Source of the DNA: Nitratireductor alexandrii
Lineage (GTDB): Bacteria; Pseudomonadota; Alphaproteobacteria; Rhizobiales; Rhizobiaceae
NCBI RefSeq assembly: GCF_004000215.1
Contig: NZ_RBVY01000005.1
Location: 434,001-498,000 of the forward strand
Reading direction: 5' to 3'
DNA length: 64,000 nt
In this document: in pieces, positions 8,742 to 17,252 of the stretch
How positions within the stretch are numbered: position 1 is the stretch's first letter
Layout of the letters: each line of letters begins with the position of its first letter
Translations under genes and position numbers: made by a program
Notes under the pieces: model-generated
What the model was told of the DNA's origin: nothing
Database searches by the model: none
What the model saw: only the letters and a program-made list of their open reading frames with translations

Positions 8742-9557
8742 CTATGCCGCCTCCGCCTCGGCCGCCTCGATCGCGTCGAGCCGCGCCACGAACTCGGCCA
8801 TCGCCGCGAGCGTGCGGGCCGGCTGGTCGATATGCGGCGAATGCCGGCAGTCTTCCAGCATCGCAACGTCGACCGGATTGTAGCTCTGCGTCTCGAGCGC
8901 CTCGATCTGCGCGCGCGAGCCGTACTGGTCGTCGACGCCCTGGATCGCCAGCACCGGCACGCGGATATAGGCGATCACCTCCTCGATGTTCCAGGCTTCG
9001 AATGTCGGATCGAGCCAGGCGTCGTTCCAGCCCCGGAACGCATTGTCGACATCGCGATGATAGCGCCCGAGCCGCGCGCGCAGGTCGCCCTCGTCATAGG
9101 CCTGGCGCGCGTCGCGGATCGCGTCGAGCCCCATCGGCTCGGTGAAGAAATGCGGCGCCATCAGCACCAGCCCGCGCACCCGGTGGTCCTGGACCGAGCC
9201 GGCATAGATCGCCGCGATCGAGGCGCCGTCGGAATGGCCGGCGAGCACGCCTTTCTTGAAGCCGATCGCCTTGAGCACGTCGGGCAGCACGTCGACCGCC
9301 TCGCGGGTCATGTAGTCGAGCGGGCGCGGCAGCGCGGCCGCGTCCGAGCGGCCATATCCCTGCCGGGAATAGGCAAACACCCCATAACCGGTCGCCTCGG
9401 CGAGCTTTTGCGGGAAATCGCGCCACAGCTCGACGCAGCCGAGCCCCTCGTGCAGGAGCACGATCGTCGGCGCGCGCTCCGGCGTCGGGCCGTAGCCCCT
9501 GCCCTCGAGCGACACGCCCCGGGTCCGGATCACCATGCTTTCGCCGCTGGTCCACAT
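8742..9557 (-). CDS. Alpha/beta hydrolase in box cluster
   Basis: A 271-residue hydrolase of the alpha/beta fold. The nucleophile elbow is GHSDG with Ser109; an HEG oxyanion segment is at 36-38; a candidate acid is Asp209 or 210; and the His lies in DCRHSPHIDQP (about 239-242), followed by the usual proline-rich cap to the last helix. There is no signal peptide. It begins one base after the stop of the ligase gene, a tight translational linkage. Hydrolases like this recur in box clusters and have been called lactonases; the substrate may be a lactone or ester formed from an unstable ring-opened intermediate, but that is inference. Confidence 0.8.
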   Translation of the reverse strand: MWTSGESMVIRTRGVSLEGRGYGPTPERAPTIVLLHEGLGCVELWRDFPQKLAEATGYGVFAYSRQGYGRSDAAALPRPLDYMTREAVDVLPDVLKAIGFKKGVLAGHSDGASIAAIYAGSVQDHRVRGLVLMAPHFFTEPMGLDAIRDARQAYDEGDLRARLGRYHRDVDNAFRGWNDAWLDPTFEAWNIEEVIAYIRVPVLAIQGVDDQYGSRAQIEALETQSYNPVDVAMLEDCRHSPHIDQPARTLAAMAEFVARLDAIEAAEAEAA

Positions 9558-9558
9558 G

Positions 9559-11112
9559 TCAGGCAGCTCCTTGTCTGAGTTTGAAACGCTGGATCTTGCC
9601 GGTCGCCGTCTTCGGCAGGTCGGGCACGAAATCGATCCGGCGCGGATATTTCCAGGCGCCGACCTTGGCCTTCACATGGTCCTTGAGCGCCTGCTCCAGC
9701 CCGTCGCCCGCGACCTTGGTCTTCAAGACGACGAAGGCGCGCGGCTTTTCCAGCCCCGCCTCGTCGCGGTCGGCCACCACCGCCGCCTCCAGCACCTCGG
9801 GATGGGTCACCAGCGCCTGCTCGACCTCGAACGGCGACACCCAGATGCCGGAAACCTTGAACATGTCGTCGGTGCGCCCGCAATAGACGAAGCGGCCCTC
9901 GGCGGTGCGCTCGTATTTGTCGCCGGTGCGCGTCCAGCGCCCCTCGAAGGTCGAGCGGCTCTTCTCGCGCTGGTTCCAGTAATTCTCCGCCGCGGAGGGA
10001 CCGTCGACCAGAAGCTCGCCGACCTCGCCGACCCCGACCTCGCCGCCGGTCTCGTCGACCAGCCGCAGCGCGTAGCCCGGCACGGCCACGCCCGACGTGC
10101 CGTAGACGATGTCGCCGGGTGCGTTCGACAGGAAGATGTGCAGCATCTCGGTCGAGCCGACCCCGTCGATAATGTCGACGCCGGTCGCCGCCTTCCAGCC
10201 ATTGCCGATCTCGGCCGGCAGCGCCTCGCCGGCCGACACGCAAAGCCTGAGCCTGTCCATCCCGTCCGGCCGCGCCCCGCCGGCGGCGGCCACCATGGCC
10301 GCGTAGAGCGTCGGCACGCCGCAAAAGATCGTCGGCCTGATCTGGGCGATGGCGGCGAACATGTCGTCCGGCGTCGGCCGCCCCTTGAAGAGCGCCGCCG
10401 TCGCGCCGGCCGCCATCGGAAACGTCATCGCGTTGCCGAGCCCGTAGGCGAAAAACAGCTTGGCCGCCGACAACACGACATCGTCCGCCCGCATGCCGAG
10501 GATTTGCGCGCCGAACGTGTCGGCGGTCGCCTTCAGGCTGCCATGCAGATGGCGAACCCCTTTCGGCCGGCCGGTCGAACCCGACGAATAAAGCCAGAAG
10601 GCGCATTCGTCCGCGCTCGCCTCGACCGTGCCGCCGTCCCGGCTCGTGGCGAGTTCGGCGGCGAAATCGGCATGCCCGTCCGCCGCGCCGCCGACCACGA
10701 ACACCGTGGCGAGCTCCGGCAGCCGGTCGAGAATCGGCGCGACCACCGGCAGGAGCTCGCGCGACACGAACAGCGCCTTGGCGCGGCTGTCGGCCAGGAT
10801 GATCTCGTAATAATCGGCCGAAAGCAGCGTGTTGAGCGGCACCGGCACGACGCCGGCCTTCAGCGCGCCCCAGAAGATCACCGGAAACTCGATCTGGTCG
10901 AGCACGATCATCGCAGCCCGATCCTCGCGCCGCACCCCGTGGCGGCAAAACAGGTCGGCCATGCGGCCGGCCTCCCGCGATAGGTCGGCATAACTCAACC
11001 GCCGTCCCTCTTGCCCGCATTCGACGAAGGCAACGGCCTCGCCGCGCCCCGCCGCGACATGCCTGTCGATGAAATAGGCGGCGGCGTTGCCGTTCTCCTG
11101 ACCCAAAACCAT
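9559..11112 (-). CDS. bclA: Benzoate-CoA ligase
   Basis: An ANL-superfamily acyl-CoA synthetase that activates benzoate with ATP and CoA to benzoyl-CoA, the entry step of the pathway. The adenylation motif WLYSSGSTGRPKG lies at about 173-185. The A5 region reads GVGSTEMLHIF, as in the benzoate-CoA ligase family. The catalytic lysine is in PKTATGKIQRFKL near the C-terminus. The 517-residue length is typical. The ATG at 11112 is preceded by GGAGGAGG. It is the first gene of a unit with the hydrolase and the DUF309 gene. A 2-aminobenzoate or 4-hydroxybenzoate ligase is the alternative, but boxABC makes benzoate much the better guess. Confidence 0.9.
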   Translation of the reverse strand: MVLGQENGNAAAYFIDRHVAAGRGEAVAFVECGQEGRRLSYADLSREAGRMADLFCRHGVRREDRAAMIVLDQIEFPVIFWGALKAGVVPVPLNTLLSADYYEIILADSRAKALFVSRELLPVVAPILDRLPELATVFVVGGAADGHADFAAELATSRDGGTVEASADECAFWLYSSGSTGRPKGVRHLHGSLKATADTFGAQILGMRADDVVLSAAKLFFAYGLGNAMTFPMAAGATAALFKGRPTPDDMFAAIAQIRPTIFCGVPTLYAAMVAAAGGARPDGMDRLRLCVSAGEALPAEIGNGWKAATGVDIIDGVGSTEMLHIFLSNAPGDIVYGTSGVAVPGYALRLVDETGGEVGVGEVGELLVDGPSAAENYWNQREKSRSTFEGRWTRTGDKYERTAEGRFVYCGRTDDMFKVSGIWVSPFEVEQALVTHPEVLEAAVVADRDEAGLEKPRAFVVLKTKVAGDGLEQALKDHVKAKVGAWKYPRRIDFVPDLPKTATGKIQRFKLRQGAA

Positions 11113-11170
11113 CCTCCTCCCGAATGCGATTCTGGCTCCGCGACAACCATATGATCAGGCGGCGGATTTA

Positions 11171-11184
11171 TGCGATATCATGCA
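11171..11184. promoter_or_regulatory. BoxR-type operator before the ligase gene
   Basis: The site TGCGATATCATGCA carries the inner dyad GATATC and the flanks ATTTA and CAAA found at the boxR operator. It lies about 60 bp upstream of the ligase start codon, a usual place for a promoter-covering operator. Its left arm departs by one base (TGCG for TGCA). Confidence 0.6.
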
Positions 11185-11308
11185 CAAACACGCCGCGAAA
11201 GGCAAGCATCCTCCTGGAGGCGAACGCATGGATTGCAAACCATTCCATCCGCATCAGCCTCGTTTCGGCTTTTTTGTCAAAAACTTGGTCCAGGGCAGCG
11301 ACCATAAT

Positions 11309-11322
11309 TGCATTATATTGCA
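11309..11322. promoter_or_regulatory. Second TGCA-N6-TGCA site upstream of the ligase
   Basis: The site TGCATTATATTGCA differs from the boxR core by one base (A to T at the ninth position). It lies about 200 bp upstream of the ligase start and 41 bp past the end of the DUF1127 gene. It contains TATAAT on the minus strand but no clear -35. It may be a distal operator supporting looping with the site at 11171-11184; that is inference. Confidence 0.45.
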
Positions 11323-11362
11323 GATGTCGCGGAAGTGCGGGCCCTCCCGACCACCATGCCGT

Positions 11363-11578
11363 TCAGATCATGTCGGGCCAGTCCGGGCGCTGCGCGCGCC
11401 GTCCGCGCGGGTCGTTGCCGTCGGCAAAGCCCATGTCGCGCCGGAGATGATCGGGAAGCGTGCGCGGATCGAGGCGACGCCGACGCGAACGCGGCCGGGC
11501 GAGGAAAGCCGCGACACGCCCGATCCAGGACCGGCCACGCGGCGCCAAAAGTCGCGAGAGATAATCTGCGCTGGCCAT
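11363..11578 (-). CDS. DUF1127 small protein
   Basis: A 71-residue Arg-rich protein. The C-terminal LDPRTLPDHLRRDMGF matches the DUF1127 (YjiS-like) motif, in which a short helix ends in LxRDxGL/F. Such proteins are very common in alphaproteobacteria; some are RNA-binding and affect phosphate or carbon responses. The ATG at 11578 has GGAAGG upstream. It is transcribed away from the LysR gene at 11694, and this divergent arrangement with a GcvA-like LysR gene suggests that the regulator may control it. The longer frame at 11368-11583 is out of phase and lacks the motif. Confidence 0.72.
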   Translation of the reverse strand: MASADYLSRLLAPRGRSWIGRVAAFLARPRSRRRRLDPRTLPDHLRRDMGFADGNDPRGRRAQRPDWPDMI

Positions 11579-11693
11579 GGCACACCGCCTTCCTTATGCT
11601 TGATTGTTGATGCGTCGATCGGGACTCTGACCGGAAAAGCCTAGATTTTCCAATCAAACGGCAACCGGAACACATAAGGGAGTTTTATCCATC

Positions 11694-12587
11694 ATGGTTG
11701 CGCCGCTCCCGCCCCTGGCTGCGCTGCGCGCCTTCGAGGCCGTCGCCCGGCACAATAGCTTCACCCGCGCTGCCGGCGAGCTCGGTATGACCCAGGCCGC
11801 GGTCAGCTATCAGATCAAGGTTCTGGAGGAGCGGGTCGGCGTGCCGCTTTTCGTCCGCCGCCCGCGCCGGATAGAGCTGACCGAGACCGGCAGCCGCCTG
11901 GCGCCGGCGATCGGCGAGGCCTTCGAGCGGATCGCCGCCGCCTGGCAGGAGGCCCGCCACGGCGCGCAGGGCACGCTGGTCATCAACACGCTGCAGACAT
12001 TCGCCTCCGCCTGGCTCGCGCGCCATATCGGCTCTTTCCAGATCGCCCATCCCGGCATCGCGGTCCGCATCGAGACCGACCAGAAGGTCATCGATTTCGT
12101 CCGCGACGAGGCCGACATCGCCGTTCGTTCGGGCTCCGGCGGCTGGCCGGGCCTGATCGAGCACGAACTGATCGGCACCGACTTTTCGCCGATGCTGTCG
12201 CCCGGGCTGGCCGCCTCGGCGGGCGGGCTGCGCGAGCCGGCCGACCTGCTGAAGCTGCCGATCGTGTCGCCCAACGACCCATGGTGGCCAGACTGGCTGG
12301 CGCGCGCCGGGCTTGCCCCCGACGCGCTCGCCGGACGGCCGCACACCAGCCTGGGGTCGCAAGCCGTCGAGGCGAGCGCCGCGATCGCCGGCCAGGGCGT
12401 GGCCCTGTTGACGACGGCCTTCTACCGCCAGGAGATCGAGGCCGGCCTACTGGTCCAGCCCTTCGACATCGTCGGCACGGAGGGCCAAGCCTATTTCCTG
12501 GTCTATCCGCAGGCCCGGCGCAACGCGCCCAAGACGCGCGCCTTTCGCGATTGGATCCTGCCGCTGTTCGACCGGCAGCCGCGCTGA
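11694..12587 (+). CDS. LysR-family regulator, GcvA-like
   Basis: A 297-residue LysR-type regulator. The N-terminal winged helix is at about 5-65 (LPPLAALRAFEAVARHNSFTRAA, then QAAVSYQIKVLEE), and the effector domain fills the rest. The start PPLAALRAFEA and the spacing are those of the GcvA subgroup. It sits divergent from the DUF1127 gene and 201 bp before dctB, with no match to the box genes in direction. Its target and ligand cannot be told from the sequence; autoregulation and control of the DUF1127 gene are the plain guesses. Confidence 0.88.
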   Translation: MVAPLPPLAALRAFEAVARHNSFTRAAGELGMTQAAVSYQIKVLEERVGVPLFVRRPRRIELTETGSRLAPAIGEAFERIAAAWQEARHGAQGTLVINTLQTFASAWLARHIGSFQIAHPGIAVRIETDQKVIDFVRDEADIAVRSGSGGWPGLIEHELIGTDFSPMLSPGLAASAGGLREPADLLKLPIVSPNDPWWPDWLARAGLAPDALAGRPHTSLGSQAVEASAAIAGQGVALLTTAFYRQEIEAGLLVQPFDIVGTEGQAYFLVYPQARRNAPKTRAFRDWILPLFDRQPR

Positions 12588-12788
12588 GGGCGCGCGCCCC
12601 GCGGCGCCGGCCGCGCTTGATCCAGGTCATGGCGTGGCCGCATCGTTCGCGCCACCTGTGGCAGGCCAGCATGCGCACCGCCAGAAAAGGCTGGACGCGC
12701 ACCGATATTTTGCCCAAACCATGGCAAAACAAGTGCGCCGCCGCACCACGACGACACGGTCGCGGACAAGGCGCACGGGGAGGAGAAT

Positions 12789-14612
12789 GTGGGTCCGGCC
12801 GAAATCCATGCCGGCGAAAGCCTGATCCGGAGGCGCTATGCGCGCATCGGCTTCGCGGTGCTGGCCGCCACGCTGGTCTGCGGCGCGGCGCTGGCCTGGC
12901 TCGGCTATGCTTTCGGCAGCGCCCAGGCCCGGCGCGCGGTCGAGGCGTCCGCCAGCGAGGCGCTGGCCCTACAATCCGAGACCCTGTCGGGCGTGCTCGA
13001 AAAATACCGCCTCCTGCCGCCGCTGCTGGCGCGACGCGACGACATCATCGCCCTGTTCGCTCCGCCGCATGACGGCGAGGCGCGTGCGGCGGCCCGCCAC
13101 GTCGCCTTCGAGATCGCCGGCTATTCCGGCGCCAAGGATGTCGCCTTCGCCGATGCGACCGGGCGCATCTTCGCCTCCGCGCGCGGCATATTCGACAATT
13201 CGCGCCTCAACGAAAACGCCCTGCTCGACGCCGCGCGACAGGGCCGTCTCGGCCGCGAGACCCGGTCGGACGACAATGAACGCGCCTACGTGTTCGCCGC
13301 GTCCGTCCGGCGCGGCGGCGCGCTGGTCGGGGTGATCGCGGTCTATGTGCGCATCGACCGGATCGAGCAGACCTGGTCGCTTTCGGCCAACCCGATCGCC
13401 GTGGCCGATGCCGGCGGCCTGGTCTTCATCTCCAACCGCACGCAATGGAACCAGCGCCGCCTGTTCGGCCCGGCGGGCGGCGACGCGGTTCTGAGCGGCG
13501 ATCCCGACGGAGACGGCGTGGTCGCCGAAACCGGCGAACCCGGCCTCGGCTATATTTCCGCCCGGCGTGACCTGCCCTTGATGGGCTGGACCCTGCATGT
13601 TCTGGCCGACCGCGCGCCGGTGGTGGCCGCCGGACGCACGGCCAGCCTCGTCGTCGTGCTGGCGGCCCTGCTCGCCGGCAGCCTCTCCTTCTTCCTCGTC
13701 AAGCGCCGCGAGGCCTTTGCGCTGCGCCAGGCGCGCGCGGAGGCCGAAGCGCACCGGCTCGAACATCTGGTCCAGGAGCGCACCGCCGACCTGACCCAGG
13801 CCAACGCGGCCCTTGCCCACGAGGTCAGGGAACGCACCGAGGCCGAGGCGCAATTGCGCAAGACCCAGAACGAGCTCATCCAGGCCGCCAAGCTGGCCGC
13901 GCTCGGGCAGATGTCGGCCACGCTCAGCCACGAATACAACCAGCCGCTGGCCGCCATCCGCACCTATGCCGACAATGCGACCGCGCTTCTGCAGCGCGGC
14001 CGCGCCGAGTCCGTCCGCGAGGCGCTGACCCGCATTTCCGGTCTCGTCGACCGCATGTCGGAACTGTCGCGCACGCTGTTGTCGTTTGCCCGCAAGCCGG
14101 GCACCGAAATCGGCGATGTCGCGCTTGCCCCGGTGCTGGAGGAGGCGCTGATGCTCGTCGGACCGAGGGCGCGCAATGCCGGCATCGAGATCCGGCGCGA
14201 GGCGATCGTGCCCGACCTCGCGGTGCGCGGCGGCAAGCTGCGCCTCACCCAGGTGGTGGTCAACCTGCTCAACAACGCGCTCGACGCGCTCTGCGGCATC
14301 GGCTCGCAGGGCCGGCCGGACGCGCCCCTGGTCACGATCGGCGCGCGCCGCCTCGGCGAGCGCGTCGCGCTGACCGTGGAAGACAACGGTCCCGGCATTC
14401 CCGACGCGCTGCGCGAGCAGGTGTTCGAACCGTTCTTCTCCACCAAGGGCGTCGGCGAAGGCGTCGGCATCGGCCTGTCGATCGTCTACAATATCGTGCG
14501 CGAATTCGGCGGCGCGGTGCACGTCTCCGCCGTCCCGGGCGGCGGCGCGCGCTTCACCGTTCTGCTGTCGGCCGCCGCCGCCCCCCCGCAGACGCTCGCC
14601 AAAGCCTCATGA
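12789..14612 (+). CDS. dctB: DctB-type sensor histidine kinase
   Basis: Membrane sensor kinase for dicarboxylate-type substrates. A membrane segment lies at about 17-40; a periplasmic double-PDC sensor follows to about 280; a second membrane segment lies near 283-303; then comes a coiled coil (LRQARAEAEAHRLEHLVQE) and the kinase core. The H-box is TLSHEYNQPLAAIRTYADNA, the N-box is NLLNNALDAL, and the G-boxes are VEDNGPGIPD and GIGLSIVYNIV. At 607 residues it has DctB size. The GTG start is uncertain: AGGAG is only three bases before it, but no better in-frame start precedes the first membrane segment. It overlaps dctD by four bases (ATGA). Confidence 0.88.
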   Translation: MGPAEIHAGESLIRRRYARIGFAVLAATLVCGAALAWLGYAFGSAQARRAVEASASEALALQSETLSGVLEKYRLLPPLLARRDDIIALFAPPHDGEARAAARHVAFEIAGYSGAKDVAFADATGRIFASARGIFDNSRLNENALLDAARQGRLGRETRSDDNERAYVFAASVRRGGALVGVIAVYVRIDRIEQTWSLSANPIAVADAGGLVFISNRTQWNQRRLFGPAGGDAVLSGDPDGDGVVAETGEPGLGYISARRDLPLMGWTLHVLADRAPVVAAGRTASLVVVLAALLAGSLSFFLVKRREAFALRQARAEAEAHRLEHLVQERTADLTQANAALAHEVRERTEAEAQLRKTQNELIQAAKLAALGQMSATLSHEYNQPLAAIRTYADNATALLQRGRAESVREALTRISGLVDRMSELSRTLLSFARKPGTEIGDVALAPVLEEALMLVGPRARNAGIEIRREAIVPDLAVRGGKLRLTQVVVNLLNNALDALCGIGSQGRPDAPLVTIGARRLGERVALTVEDNGPGIPDALREQVFEPFFSTKGVGEGVGIGLSIVYNIVREFGGAVHVSAVPGGGARFTVLLSAAAAPPQTLAKAS

Positions 14613-15949
14613 GCGACGCCCGCGTCCTGCTTGTCGACGACGACGACGATCTGCGCCCCGCCCTCGTCCAGGGTTTCGAAATCGAGGACCTCGCCGTCAC
14701 CGCCTACCGCAGCGCGGAGGAGGCGCTGCCCGACATCGGCCGCGAGCTCTATGGCTGTATCGTCACCGACATCCGCATGGCCGGCATGGGCGGCATGGAA
14801 CTCATGCGCCGCTGCCTGGAGATCGACCCGGCGCTGCCGGTCGTGCTGATCACCGGCCATGGCGAGGTTGCGCTCGCCGTCCAGGCGATGCGCGACGGCG
14901 CCTACGATTTCATCGAAAAACCCTTCCCTGTCCACCGCCTGACATCGGTGGTGCGCCGGGCCATCGAAAAACGCCGCCTGGTGCTGGAAAACCGGGTCCT
15001 GCGCGAAACGCTCGACGCCTCCGGCGATCTGGAATCGCGCCTGGTCGGTCGCAACCCGGCCATGCGGCGCCTGCGCGAGGAGATCGCGGCTCTGGCCGGC
15101 ACCGACGCCGACGTGCTCATTCTGGGCGAAACCGGCTCCGGCAAGGAAGTCGTGGCGCGGGCCCTGCACGATTTCGGCGATCGCGCGCGCGCCAATTTCG
15201 TCGCCATCAATTGCGGCGCGCTGCCGAAGGAGATTTTCGAAAGCGAACTGTTCGGCCACGAGGCCGGCGCCTTCACCGGCGCCCAGGAAATGCGCATCGG
15301 CAAGCTGGAGCACGCCGACGGCGGCACCGTCTTCCTCGACGAGATCGAATCGATGCCGCTCGAGCTGCAGGTCAAGCTGCTGCGCGCCATCGAACACCGC
15401 ACCGTCGAACGTCTCGGCTCCAACCGCTCGATCCCGCTCGACGTGCGCTTCGTCGCCGCCAGCAAGGCCGACCTCAAGGCCGAGAGCGAGGCGCGCCGCT
15501 TCCGCGCCGACCTGTTTTACCGGCTGAACGTGGCGACGCTGAAGATCGCGCCCTTGCGCGAGCGCGGCGACGACATTCCGCTGCTGTTCACCCATCTGGC
15601 GCGCGAGGCGCGCGCCCGCTACCGCCGCGACATGCCCGAAATGAACCCGGCGCTGGAAGCCGAGCTCACCGCCCATGACTGGCCAGGCAATGTGCGCGAA
15701 CTGCGCAATGTCGCCGATCGCTGGGTGCTCGGGCTGTGGCGCGGCTTTTCGCCGGATGCGCCCGTCGCGGCCGGGGGCGCCAGCACGCTTGCAGACAGGC
15801 TCGCCGCCTTCGAGCGCTCGGTCATCGAGGCCGAATTGAAACGCCACGGCGGACGCCAGAAAGAGACCTACGAAGCGCTCGGCATCTCGCGCAAGGGCCT
15901 TTACGACAAGATGAAAAAGCTCGGACTTGGTGGGCACGACGATGGGTAG
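14609..15949 (+). CDS. dctD: DctD-type sigma-54 response regulator
   Basis: NtrC-family activator of 446 residues. The receiver domain has its phosphate-accepting aspartate at Asp54 (VTDIRM). The AAA+ domain has Walker A GETGSGKE and the sigma-54 contact loop GAFTGA, followed by ADGGTVFLDEIE as Walker B. The C-terminal Fis-type helix-turn-helix ends KETYEALGISRKGLYDKMKKLG. It overlaps dctB by four bases, so the two are made together. A sigma-54 promoter lies 140 bp downstream before dctP, which is its probable target. Confidence 0.92.
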   Translation: MSDARVLLVDDDDDLRPALVQGFEIEDLAVTAYRSAEEALPDIGRELYGCIVTDIRMAGMGGMELMRRCLEIDPALPVVLITGHGEVALAVQAMRDGAYDFIEKPFPVHRLTSVVRRAIEKRRLVLENRVLRETLDASGDLESRLVGRNPAMRRLREEIAALAGTDADVLILGETGSGKEVVARALHDFGDRARANFVAINCGALPKEIFESELFGHEAGAFTGAQEMRIGKLEHADGGTVFLDEIESMPLELQVKLLRAIEHRTVERLGSNRSIPLDVRFVAASKADLKAESEARRFRADLFYRLNVATLKIAPLRERGDDIPLLFTHLAREARARYRRDMPEMNPALEAELTAHDWPGNVRELRNVADRWVLGLWRGFSPDAPVAAGGASTLADRLAAFERSVIEAELKRHGGRQKETYEALGISRKGLYDKMKKLGLGGHDDG

Positions 15950-15995
15950 ATATCCACCCACGGCGCTGGCGCGATGTGTGATCGACGTAACATCG
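15943..15995. promoter_or_regulatory. Two dyads, candidate DctD enhancer sites
   Basis: An 18-bp dyad at 15943-15960 (TGGGTAGATATCCACCCA, one mismatched pair) straddles the dctD stop codon. A second dyad at 15972-15995 has arms CGATGT and ACATCG twelve bases apart. They lie about 95 to 150 bp upstream of the sigma-54 promoter, the normal distance for enhancer sites of an NtrC-type activator. The two do not share an obvious common half-site, so only one may be real. Confidence 0.4.
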
Positions 15996-16089
15996 CCACT
16001 TCAAGCGGATCGGGCGGTCGCGGGCGCACAGACGCCCAGCCGCCTGATTTGAAAGCATTTCTTAAGAAAAGCCTACGGCGCCTCGAAAC

Positions 16090-16105
16090 TGGCACCGCTC
16101 TTGCT
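16090..16105 (+). promoter_or_regulatory. Sigma-54 promoter for dctPQM
   Basis: TGGCACCGCTCTTGCT matches the -24/-12 consensus (TGGCAC-N5-TTGCW) in every defined base, with GG and GC twelve bases apart. Transcription would start near 16116, leaving a leader of about 120 bases before dctP. The sigma-54 activator DctD is encoded immediately upstream. Confidence 0.85.
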
Positions 16106-16153
16106 AGCAAGACGACGAGCGGCGCGTCCGCCGCCACGGCGCGGACCGCTGCC

Positions 16154-16171
16154 GCGCTCCCCGGGGAGCGC
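16154..16171 (+). promoter_or_regulatory. 18-bp perfect palindrome in the dctP leader
   Basis: GCGCTCCCCGGGGAGCGC is exactly self-complementary and falls within the transcribed leader, about 40 bases after the predicted start site and 66 before the dctP ATG. In RNA it can form a stable hairpin; in DNA it could be an operator. No T-run follows, so it is not a normal terminator. Confidence 0.4.
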
Positions 16172-16237
16172 AAGCGCGGCGGAAGCCGTGGATGTGAAAG
16201 CACAACCGGGCCTGGGCCCACCAAGTGGAGGACGATC

Positions 16238-17239
16238 ATGAAAAAGCTTCTCGGCGCCGTATCGGCGCTCGCCATGGCGCTGTTTGCCGGACAGGCCGTC
16301 GCGTCCGAAGGCTGCGACGATGGCGAGATGGTCATCAAGTTCAGCCATGTCGTGGCCGCGACCGGCCACCCCAAGGGCGACGCCGCCACGCTGCTTGCCG
16401 AGCGCGTCAACAAGGAGATGGACGGCAAGGCCTGCATGGAGGTGTTCGCCAACTCGACCCTGTTCGACGACGACAAGGTGATGGAGGCGCTGCTTCTCGG
16501 CGACGTCCAGCTCGCCGCCCCGTCGCTGTCCAAGTTCGAGGCCTACACGCTGAAATACCGGCTGTTCGACCTGCCCTTCATCTTCGCCGACCTGAAAGCC
16601 GTCGGCGCCTTCACCGGCAGCGAGGCCGGCAAGAACCTTCTCAAGGTGATGGAGGACCAGGGTTATACCGGGCTCGGCTACTGGATGTCGGGCATGAAAT
16701 ATTTCTCCGCCAAGAAGCCGCTCCTGGTGCCGACCGATGCCAACGGGCTGAAATTCCGCGTCCAGACCTCCGACGTCGCCGTGGCGATGATCGAGGCGAT
16801 GGGCGCCTCGGCCCAGAAACTGGCCTTCAAGGAAGTCTACGGCGCGCTGCAGACGGGCGTTGTCGACGGCCAGGAAAACTCCTGGTGCAACATCTACAAG
16901 CAGAAATTCTTCGAGGTTCAGGACGGCATCTCGGAGACCAACCACCAGGCGCTGGCCTATCTGCTAGTCACCTCGACCGAGTGGCTGAACGGCCTCGACG
17001 CCGACGTCCGCGACCAGTTTCTGGCGATCGCCGAGGACGTCACCAACGCCGCCAATGACGAGGTCGGCAAGAAGGAAGCCGACTGCCGCCAGGGCATCCT
17101 CGACGCCAACGGCGAAATCCGCACCCTGACGCCCGAGCAGCGGACCGAATGGGTCAAGACCATGAAGCCGGTCTGGGACAAGTTCGAGGGCGATATCGGC
17201 AAGGACCTGATCGACGCCGCCGCGGGCGCCGGCTCCTGA
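16238..17239 (+). CDS. dctP: TRAP transporter solute-binding protein DctP
   Basis: Periplasmic binding protein of 333 residues that captures a carboxylate ligand for the DctQM permease. A signal peptide is clear (MKKLLGAVSALAMALFAGQAVAS, cut near residue 22). The mature start MVIKFSHVVAATGHPKGDAA and the ligand segment LKFRVQTSDVAVAMIEAMGASAQKLAF contain the Arg that binds the substrate carboxylate in this family. The ALQTGVVDGQEN motif is diagnostic of DctP. The ATG at 16238 is chosen because of GGAGG just upstream and the signal peptide. Similarity to the Rhodobacter dicarboxylate protein suggests C4-dicarboxylates, although the nearby box genes leave aromatic acids possible. Confidence 0.93.
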   Translation: MKKLLGAVSALAMALFAGQAVASEGCDDGEMVIKFSHVVAATGHPKGDAATLLAERVNKEMDGKACMEVFANSTLFDDDKVMEALLLGDVQLAAPSLSKFEAYTLKYRLFDLPFIFADLKAVGAFTGSEAGKNLLKVMEDQGYTGLGYWMSGMKYFSAKKPLLVPTDANGLKFRVQTSDVAVAMIEAMGASAQKLAFKEVYGALQTGVVDGQENSWCNIYKQKFFEVQDGISETNHQALAYLLVTSTEWLNGLDADVRDQFLAIAEDVTNAANDEVGKKEADCRQGILDANGEIRTLTPEQRTEWVKTMKPVWDKFEGDIGKDLIDAAAGAGS

Positions 17240-17252
17240 TCGTAAAAGACGC

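Noticed and set aside
11228-11644. Plus-strand frame starting MDCKPFHPHQPRFG with a GGAGG upstream
   Set aside because: Despite the good ribosome site, the translation has no family character and runs antisense through the DUF1127 gene and across an operator.
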